Origin: Acidobacteriota bacterium
GTDB lineage: Bacteria; Acidobacteriota; Vicinamibacteria; Vicinamibacterales; Vicinamibacteraceae
Direction of reading: 5' to 3'
Assembly: GCA_023429845.1 (NCBI GenBank)
Contig: JAEZCY010000259.1
Span: forward strand, 1-6,141
DNA length: 6,141 nucleotides
Below, piece by piece: positions 1 to 4,474 of the stretch. Position numbers and translations under genes: made by a program. The notes beneath the pieces were generated by a model. It had not been told where the DNA came from. It saw only the letters and a program-made list of their open reading frames with translations, and made no database searches. Position 1 is the first letter of the stretch; every line of letters starts with the position of its first letter.

Positions 1-12
1 GTACCAGCAGCT

Positions 13-97
13 GTCCGTCGGGTAAGGCCCGACGGCTACGTAAGGGAAGCAAGGCCCGACGGCGATCCAGTCGTAGCCGTCGCCCCCTGGGCGACGG
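13..97. repeat. REP-like inverted pair of GTAG-headed hairpins
   Basis: Seen directly: two hairpins stand in opposite orientation with their GTAG heads facing each other across about 33 bp. The left one reads on the minus strand: GTAG at 39-36, then an 8-bp perfect stem CCGTCGGG/CCCGACGG (35-28 with 22-15) around a 5-nt loop (27-23). The right one reads on the plus strand: GTAG at 73-76, then a 9-bp perfect stem CCGTCGCCC/GGGCGACGG (77-85 with 89-97) around the loop CCT. Between them, AAGGCCCGACGGC (51-63) repeats 24-36 exactly as a headless half copy. Known of the family: bacterial REP elements begin with a GTAG-type tetranucleotide followed by a palindrome, often occur as inverted pairs (REPIN/BIME) and are linked to RAYT (TnpA-REP) transposases. 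No RAYT gene lies in this window. Assignment to REP is inference. The hairpins could also end transcription from flanking genes, although no T-tract follows. Confidence 0.6.
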
Positions 98-113
98 GCG
101 ATCGGCCCGGCGA

Positions 114-145
114 GTCCCGACGGCGACGTGCCCAGACGTCGGGAC
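114..145. repeat. 9-bp perfect inverted repeat (GTCCCGACG/CGTCGGGAC)
   Basis: The arms lie at 114-122 and 137-145 and pair perfectly around a 14-nt loop. They reuse the CCCGACG/CGTCGGG core of the hairpins to the left but have no GTAG head. A second, overlapping stem, CGCGCG (145-150) with CGCGCG (159-164) around an 8-nt loop, sits closer to the end of the methyltransferase gene. Either could act as a 3' stem-loop for that leftward transcript, but there is no run of T on the minus strand, so a classical intrinsic terminator is not supported. Confidence 0.4.
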
Positions 146-175
146 GCGCGCTGCGGCTCGCGCGACATCCCGCGC

Positions 176-964
176 TTACAGGTTCCGCGTCGCCAGCACC
201 TCCTGCACGCACGCGCGGTTGCCGTTGCAGCTGATCCGTCGCGGCGCGTCGAGCAGGCGCAGGTCGTACCCGGTTGCCCGGTACAGATCGAGGATGCGTG
301 GCGTGGCCTGGTTGGCGAGCACAACGGGCCCACGGTGCGCAGCAAGGAACTCTGCCGTCCGGACCTGATCGCTCCAGGCGAACCCGCGCGCCGCGTACTG
401 GCGGAATTCCACGTCATACGGCGGGTCGGCGTAGACGAAGTCGCTTGGCAGGATCGGCATGGCGTCGAACTCGACGCAGCTGAACGTCCAGCGGCCCAGC
501 ACGTTCCGATACGCCTCGAAGTCCGAGGCGTAGCGGATGCTGCGGTAGCGGCCGAACGGCACGTTGAAGCGGTTGGCGCGGTTGAAACGGCACAGGCCGT
601 TGTAACCGGTGCGGTTGAGATAGTAGAAGAGCGCGGCCGCCTCTGCCGTGTCGCCGCGGTTGTCGTCGAGCAGCGCATTGAACCGGTTTCGGTTGGCGTA
701 GTAGCTCGCCTCGGCGTTCTCGAGGGGCACCTCCACCGACAAGCCGCGCTGCAGCCAGCGGTAGAAGTTCACGAGGTGGGGGTTGAGGTCGTTCAGCAGC
801 GCGTCGGCCGGGTCGAGCCCGAGCGGCACGGCAAGCCCGCCACAGAACGGCTCGACGAGCCGGCGATGCCGATGCGGGGCCCACAGCGACTGCAGCAGCG
901 GCACCTGCCAGCGCTTGCCGCCGGCCCACTTCAAGGGCGGACGGAGGGCGGGCCGCGTGGGCAT
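176..964 (-). CDS. dam: Dam-family DNA adenine N6-methyltransferase (D12 class), apparently orphan
   Basis: Transfers a methyl group from S-adenosylmethionine to N6 of adenine in DNA, most likely in GATC. Numbering from the longer ATG at 1039, the family motifs appear in order: LKWAGGK (36-42, SAM-binding), LVEPFCGG (61-68), NDLN (83-86), NRTGYNGLCRFN (142-153), NVPFGRY (159-165) and the catalytic YADPPY (203-208). The C-terminal RRISCNG (267-273) matches the RRSISSNG segment of E. coli Dam. Residues equivalent to E. coli Dam N120, L122, R124, P134 and Y138, some of which contact GATC, are all present, so GATC specificity is a reasonable inference. I chose ATG 964 (262 aa) because it leaves ten residues before LKWAGGK, close to E. 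coli Dam, and lies downstream of a TAGAAT box. ATGs at 994 and 1039 are in frame and possible; none has a strong Shine-Dalgarno. No restriction endonuclease lies beside it, so regulation, replication timing or repair is likelier than restriction-modification. Confidence 0.9.
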   Translation of the reverse strand: MPTRPALRPPLKWAGGKRWQVPLLQSLWAPHRHRRLVEPFCGGLAVPLGLDPADALLNDLNPHLVNFYRWLQRGLSVEVPLENAEASYYANRNRFNALLDDNRGDTAEAAALFYYLNRTGYNGLCRFNRANRFNVPFGRYRSIRYASDFEAYRNVLGRWTFSCVEFDAMPILPSDFVYADPPYDVEFRQYAARGFAWSDQVRTAEFLAAHRGPVVLANQATPRILDLYRATGYDLRLLDAPRRISCNGNRACVQEVLATRNL

Positions 965-1084
965 GTCGGGACTGGCGGGCACGGCCACGAGCATCCCGGC
1001 GATTCTATCTTCCGCGCGAACGCGCGGGCCCCGTCGCATTCACTCGCCGCGCTTCGGCCGTCCTCTTGCTACGCTGGAGGCGTG
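965..1084. promoter_or_regulatory. divergent intergenic region between dam and the S1-like gene, with a palindrome
   Basis: This stretch separates two divergent genes and must hold the start signals of at least one. It contains a 16-bp palindrome, CCGCGCG (1012-1018) AA CGCGCGG (1021-1027), a candidate operator or simply GC-rich sequence. On the minus strand TAGAAT (1007-1002) is one mismatch from the TATAAT -10 box and would start transcription about 30 nt before the dam ATG at 964, but no good -35 is visible. On the plus strand TATCTT (1006-1011) is a weaker -10 candidate for the S1-like gene. If translation of dam began at 1039, the non-coding part would shrink to 45 bp. Confidence 0.35.
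1076..1080 (+). promoter_or_regulatory. Shine-Dalgarno GGAGG of the S1-like gene
   Basis: GGAGG lies four bases before ATG 1085 and fixes the start of the S1-like gene. The reading frame stays open to the left as far as 128, but the translated sequence there resembles no S1 domain and lies antisense to dam, so it is not coding. A GTG directly before the ATG (1082) is too close to the site. Confidence 0.75.
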
Positions 1085-2287
1085 ATGAGCGAGCCAGAGA
1101 ACCTGCAGCCCGATGATGATTTCGCGACCCTGTTCGAGGCCTCGACCCGTGCCTCGTCGTACACGAGAGGCCAGTCGATCGAGGGGACCATCGTCGGCAT
1201 CGGCGCCGAGGTCGCGCTCGTGGATGTCGGCAGCAAGAGCGAAGCCGTCGTCGATGTCGCCGAGCTGAAGGACGAAGACGGGCAACTGGAAGTCGCCGTG
1301 GGTGACCGTATCCAGGCCGTCGTTGTCGAGACCGCCGGCGGGATCAAGCTCTCGAGGAAGCTTGCCCGCAAGGCGGCGACCGACCGCGAGATCGAACAGG
1401 CGTACAACGCACGCATGCCGGTGGAAGGCACGGTGCAGGCCGTCGGCAAGGGCGGGTACGAGGTGCGTATCGCCCGGAGTCGCGCCTTCTGTCCGTTCTC
1501 GCAGATCGACATCGTTCGCACGGAGGACCCCGAGGTCCACGTCGGCCAGACCTACGCCTTCCACATCGTCGAGTTCAAGGAGGGCGGCAGGAACATCGTC
1601 GTGTCGCGTCGCGCGATCCTCGAGAAGGAGCAGGAGGCCCGGGCGGCAGAAGTACGCGCGCTCGTCGTCCCCGGAGCGGTACTGACGGGCCGGGTCGTGT
1701 CGGTGCGTGACTTCGGCGCCTTCGTGGATCTCGGCGGAGGCGTGCAGGGGCTGCTGCACGTATCCGAGATGGGATGGTCGCGCACCATCGATCCGGCGCA
1801 GGCAGTCAAGGCGGGCGAGACGATCGAGGTGAAGGTGCTCCGCGTCGATGAGGGCTCGCAGAAGATCGCGCTCGGGCTGAAGCAACTGCAGGCCGACCCC
1901 TGGACCACGGTTGCCGGCACGTACGAGGTGGGGCAGGTGCGGACCGGAACGGTCACGCGCCTGGCGGACTTCGGCGCATTCGTCGAGCTTGCACCGGGCG
2001 TCGAGGCGCTGGCCCATGCCTCCACGTTCGAGGCGGGAGGTCAGCGCGGCACCTGGCGACGGCGGGTGCAGGTCGGCGCGACGCGCGAGTTCCAGGTCCT
2101 GAGCGTGGAACCCGACAAGAAGCGGATCGGTGTGGGGCCGGTCCCCGAAGGCACCACCACGGAGACGCTTGCGGCAGATGCGGCCGACGCCACGGCGGCG
2201 CTGGCCCGCGCCACGGCGGCGCCGACAGGTGGTCTCGGGTCACTCGCCGACAAGTTGCGCGACGCACTCGGTCCGAAACGCACGTAG
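1085..2287 (+). CDS. ribosomal protein S1-like RNA-binding protein with four S1 domains
   Basis: A 400-residue protein of four OB-fold S1 repeats, at about 29-96, 112-179, 197-266 and 284-351. It aligns by eye with domains 1-4 of E. coli S1. The N-terminal DFATLFEAS (12-20) resembles the SFAQLFEES helix that docks E. coli S1 on protein S2. NIVVSRRAILE (170-180) ends repeat 2, repeat 3 has the canonical DFGAFVDLGGGVQGLLHVSEM (209-229), and GLKQLQADPW (264-273) joins repeats 3 and 4. Repeat 4 is degenerate (ALAHAS instead of GLLHVSE), and an Ala/Thr-rich tail (359-381) precedes a short C-terminal segment. Domains 5 and 6 of the usual six are absent. Likely role: binding single-stranded mRNA at the 30S subunit, either as a short S1 or as a paralogue beside a full rpsA elsewhere; the window cannot decide. 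The stop codon lies within a GTAG repeat head. Confidence 0.88.
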   Translation: MSEPENLQPDDDFATLFEASTRASSYTRGQSIEGTIVGIGAEVALVDVGSKSEAVVDVAELKDEDGQLEVAVGDRIQAVVVETAGGIKLSRKLARKAATDREIEQAYNARMPVEGTVQAVGKGGYEVRIARSRAFCPFSQIDIVRTEDPEVHVGQTYAFHIVEFKEGGRNIVVSRRAILEKEQEARAAEVRALVVPGAVLTGRVVSVRDFGAFVDLGGGVQGLLHVSEMGWSRTIDPAQAVKAGETIEVKVLRVDEGSQKIALGLKQLQADPWTTVAGTYEVGQVRTGTVTRLADFGAFVELAPGVEALAHASTFEAGGQRGTWRRRVQVGATREFQVLSVEPDKKRIGVGPVPEGTTTETLAADAADATAALARATAAPTGGLGSLADKLRDALGPKRT

Positions 2288-2334
2288 ACGTCTGGCGAAC
2301 GCAGGACGTAGGCGTCGGGCCTCACCCGATGCGC
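2284..2334 (+). repeat. REP-like GTAG hairpins downstream of the S1-like gene
   Basis: A GTAG head at 2308-2311 is followed by the stem GCGTCGGG/CCCGATGC (2312-2319 with 2325-2332), eight pairs including one G-T wobble, around the 5-nt loop CCTCA. It is the same design as the hairpin at 15-39. Relative to that copy the outermost C-G pair has become G-C, so pairing is kept although the bases changed. Directly before it, GTAG 2284-2287 starts a weaker stem, ACGTCT (2288-2293) with GGACGT (2304-2309). The TAG stop codon of the S1-like gene is the TAG of this first head. The hairpin also lies where a transcript end is expected, so a role as a 3' structure is possible, but no T-run follows. Confidence 0.5.
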
Positions 2335-2377
2335 GACGGCCACTGCTGATCCGTTCGGCCCCGAAGTAGCTTCCGTT

Positions 2378-2411
2378 GAGCCGTTCTGCATCCGGCTCCC
2401 GCGTCGTTTTT
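2378..2411 (+). terminator. weak candidate terminator: 6-bp stem with a distant T5 run
   Basis: GAGCCG (2378-2383) pairs with CGGCTC (2393-2398) around a 9-nt loop, and TTTTT follows at 2407-2411. The eight bases between stem and T-run make this a poor intrinsic terminator. It lies between the S1-like gene and the kinase-like gene, where a terminator would make sense if they are separate transcripts. Confidence 0.2.
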
Positions 2412-2441
2412 GTAGGTTGGACACGATCGTCCGATCAGACC

Positions 2442-2446
2442 GGGAG
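2442..2446 (+). promoter_or_regulatory. Shine-Dalgarno GGGAG of the kinase-like gene
   Basis: GGGAG lies seven bases before ATG 2454 and decides this start. A TTG further upstream (2376) keeps the frame open but would put 26 residues in front of a clear signal peptide. Two GATC sites (2425-2428 and 2433-2436) lie just upstream of the site, a third at 2348-2351. Confidence 0.7.
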
Positions 2447-2453
2447 TCGAGCC

Positions 2454-3299
2454 ATGCGTTGCCTTGCTCTCGCCGCGCTCGTCCTCGTGACGTCGTCGCC
2501 CCTGCGCGCGCAGGACGTCACGTCGTCGGGTCAACTCTCGCTGGCGCCGCACGGGGTGGCGTCGCCGGTGCTCACGGCGGAGGAGCAGGAGCAGTTCCTG
2601 CTCACGGCACGGGTGGGGCGTGTGTCGAACGTCAAGGCGGGCATCACCGGCACGCGACGGGCGACGCTTACGGATGGCGCGTGGACGCACGACGCGAGCA
2701 TCCAGTCCATCGACGAGTCGAAGTCGCGGTTCGAGTCCGCCCGCCGCATCGAGTTCAATTTCCGCGACTACTGGGGCTACAACATCGCCGCCTACCGCCT
2801 CGGACGCATGCTGGGGCTCGACATGGTGCCGCCGTCGGTGCAGCGCGCACACAGGGGCGCCAACGCGGCATTCACCTGGTGGGTCGACGACGTGATGATG
2901 GACGAACGGGAACGCGCGAAGACGCGGGCCCTGCCGCCGAACCCCACCTACTGGAACGACCAGATCCACGTCCTGCGGGTGTTCGACGAGTTGATCGCCA
3001 ACACCGACAGGAACCAGGGCAACATGCTCATCGACAGGCAGTGGAAGCTGTGGCTCATCGATCACACGCGCGGCTTCCGGGTGAACAGCGCGCTGCGGAC
3101 GCCGCAGACCATCCGCCGGTGCGAACGCACGCTGCTCGAGCGGATGCGATCGCTGACGCGTGACCGGCTGAAGGAAGAGCTCGGTCGGTATCTGAGCGCC
3201 GGCGAGATCAAGGCGCTGCTCGAACGGCGCGACCGTCTCGTCGAGCATGTGGATGCGCTCGGCCCGTCGGCGTTGTACGACCTGAGGCGTCCGGAGTAG
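2454..3299 (+). CDS. exported atypical kinase-like protein (PI3/4-kinase/HipA/FAM20-like signature)
   Basis: A 281-residue protein starting with a signal peptide (MRCLALAALVLVTSSPLRAQ, likely cleaved around residues 19-20), so it probably acts outside the cytoplasm. No named family was recognised outright. The centre carries RDYWGYNIAAYRLGRMLGL (104-122) followed by VPPS, a helix pattern seen after the N-lobe in atypical kinases. The catalytic-loop-like DELIANTDRNQGNMLID (178-194) has D185 and N190, and LWLIDHTRGF (199-208) has D203 in the position of the metal-binding aspartate. This order resembles PI3/4-kinase, HipA and FAM20-type folds. No clear glycine loop or ATP-binding lysine could be pinned down in the N-terminal 60-100 region, so activity is unproven. 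The C-terminal helices (220-265) are Arg/Glu-rich. It converges, 7 bp apart, on an exported phosphatase gene. Alternative: a kinase-fold protein without kinase activity. Confidence 0.65.
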   Translation: MRCLALAALVLVTSSPLRAQDVTSSGQLSLAPHGVASPVLTAEEQEQFLLTARVGRVSNVKAGITGTRRATLTDGAWTHDASIQSIDESKSRFESARRIEFNFRDYWGYNIAAYRLGRMLGLDMVPPSVQRAHRGANAAFTWWVDDVMMDERERAKTRALPPNPTYWNDQIHVLRVFDELIANTDRNQGNMLIDRQWKLWLIDHTRGFRVNSALRTPQTIRRCERTLLERMRSLTRDRLKEELGRYLSAGEIKALLERRDRLVEHVDALGPSALYDLRRPE

Positions 3300-3306
3300 G
3301 GCTGTC

Positions 3307-4416
3307 TCAGTGCGCCGCCATCGACGGCGCCGTGGCCGGTGGCCACACCGCGCCGGCCGCCATCCAGGCGCGGAGCCTGGACTCGGGCGGCTCGAGCGCA
3401 CGCGCGGCCTCGAGGTACGCACCGAGGTCGCTCGAGGCCGGCATGGGGATCGACGTGCCGCGGTGTCGCACCGACACGGCGCCGCCTTCGATGTGGAGCG
3501 ACGACGGCGGCCCGCCATACACGGCAGACATGCCGACATCGTTCAGGATCACCGTGCCGCCGAAGCGAGGCAGCACGACGCCCGGCGCCACCGTGTGGCC
3601 GATCACGATGCGCGACACGCCATGATGCGCGAGCAGCGCCGCCACGTGCGCGGCGAGCAGGGGTTCCGGAGCGAGCGCCAGGCCGCGATACCAGAGGGGG
3701 CCGTCCTCGTCGATGAGCAGCGGCTCGGTGGCGGGCGTGTCGGTGGCGAGCGCCGCCTTGATGCGCGTGTTGATCTCCTCGATCGGCAGGGTGGCGTACG
3801 GCGGGCTGATGCCCCCGTGCAGGAAGAGGGTGTCGCCCACTTTGACGACGGTGTCGTGCGTACGCAGCCAGCGGCCGTACTTCCCGCGCGTGCCGAACGC
3901 CTGGAAGAGCTCGACCCAGCCGAGGGGTCTGCTCTGCATCCAGGCACTCCGGTACTCCGGGTTCTCCCGGCGCGCAGCATCGGCGCTGGCCAGGAACACC
4001 TGCTCGCGCAGCGCTTCGGCATCGGCCGACTTGTAGGAGTCGTACTCCTCGGCCGTGACGTACCGCACGTCGCCGAGCATGTTCATGACCTCGTGGTTGC
4101 CGAGCAGCGCATGTACCTGCCCACCCGCCTTCCGTGCCTGCTTCTCCAGCTCGATCAGGAGGTCCATGACCTTGCGCGAGTGGGGGCCGCGGTCGGGCAC
4201 GTCGCCCGTCTGCACCAGCACCGTACTGCCGCCCTTCCACCTGCGCCGGGCGTCGATGACGCCGGCCTGTTGCAGCACCTGTACGAAGACGGCGTAATCG
4301 CCGTGGACGTCGCTGACCGCGACGATGCGCGGTGGCGTTCGTGGCGCCGGCATCGGCGCGGCTGCCATCGTCACGCAGGCCAGGAGCAGGGCAGGCAGCA
4401 GCAAGCGGAGGAGCAT
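3307..4416 (-). CDS. exported Shelph-type (Shewanella-like) PPP metallophosphatase
   Basis: A 369-residue calcineurin-like phosphoesterase. After an N-terminal hydrophobic export signal (residues 1-20), the PPP metal-site motifs occur in order: SDVHGDY (35-41, D36 and H38), GDVPDRG (71-77), LLGNHEVMN (104-112), FLHGGI (198-203) and VIGHT (271-275). The long insert between GNHE and HGG and the RYVTAEEYDSYKS segment (118-130) fit the Shelph branch, whose members dephosphorylate protein Ser/Thr or Tyr; the substrate here is unknown. LLAC (11-14) could serve as a lipobox with C14 as the anchored cysteine, so a lipoprotein is possible instead of a cleaved soluble form. ATG 4416 was chosen because it opens the signal peptide; the frame runs on to 4641 across the upstream divergent gene and that part is not credible. 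No clear Shine-Dalgarno. GATAAT (4443-4438) is a possible -10 box. Confidence 0.88.
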   Translation of the reverse strand: MLLRLLLPALLLACVTMAAAPMPAPRTPPRIVAVSDVHGDYAVFVQVLQQAGVIDARRRWKGGSTVLVQTGDVPDRGPHSRKVMDLLIELEKQARKAGGQVHALLGNHEVMNMLGDVRYVTAEEYDSYKSADAEALREQVFLASADAARRENPEYRSAWMQSRPLGWVELFQAFGTRGKYGRWLRTHDTVVKVGDTLFLHGGISPPYATLPIEEINTRIKAALATDTPATEPLLIDEDGPLWYRGLALAPEPLLAAHVAALLAHHGVSRIVIGHTVAPGVVLPRFGGTVILNDVGMSAVYGGPPSSLHIEGGAVSVRHRGTSIPMPASSDLGAYLEAARALEPPESRLRAWMAAGAVWPPATAPSMAAH

Positions 4417-4474
4417 GGCCGTAAGCGGGTCCCGCCCATTATCGCGCCAACACGTCCTGACGTAAGCTCCGGCG
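4417..4474. promoter_or_regulatory. 58-bp divergent intergenic region between phosphatase and glycosidase genes
   Basis: It has to hold start signals for both exported-protein genes. Visible are GATAAT on the minus strand (4443-4438, one mismatch from TATAAT, about 22 bp before the phosphatase ATG), an 11-base palindrome GCGGG-T-CCCGC (4425-4435), and the direct repeat CGTAAGC (4420-4426 and 4461-4467). No convincing -35 boxes or Shine-Dalgarno sequences precede either start, so very short leaders or leaderless translation are possible. Confidence 0.3.

Noticed and set aside
24..63. Possible CRISPR-like direct repeats (AAGGCCCGACGGC twice)
   Set aside because: Only two short copies with one 14-base spacer, one of them part of a hairpin element; no array and no cas gene.
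1067..1075. Extended -10 promoter (TG-n-TACGCT) for the S1-like gene
   Set aside because: Transcription would start about at the ATG and exclude the strong GGAGG site at 1076-1080.
128..1084. In-frame extension of the S1-like gene far upstream
   Set aside because: It lies antisense to the well-supported dam gene, has no S1 or other domain, and a clear GGAGG precedes ATG 1085.
1040..2017. Long open frames on the minus strand opposite the S1-like gene
   Set aside because: The translations are Arg/His/Asp-rich without any recognisable motif; they are the usual antisense open frames of GC-rich genes.
2322..3539. Minus-strand open frame opposite the kinase-like gene
   Set aside because: No domain, Arg-rich, crosses the ends of two real genes, and the plus strand has signal peptide, ribosome site and kinase-like motifs.
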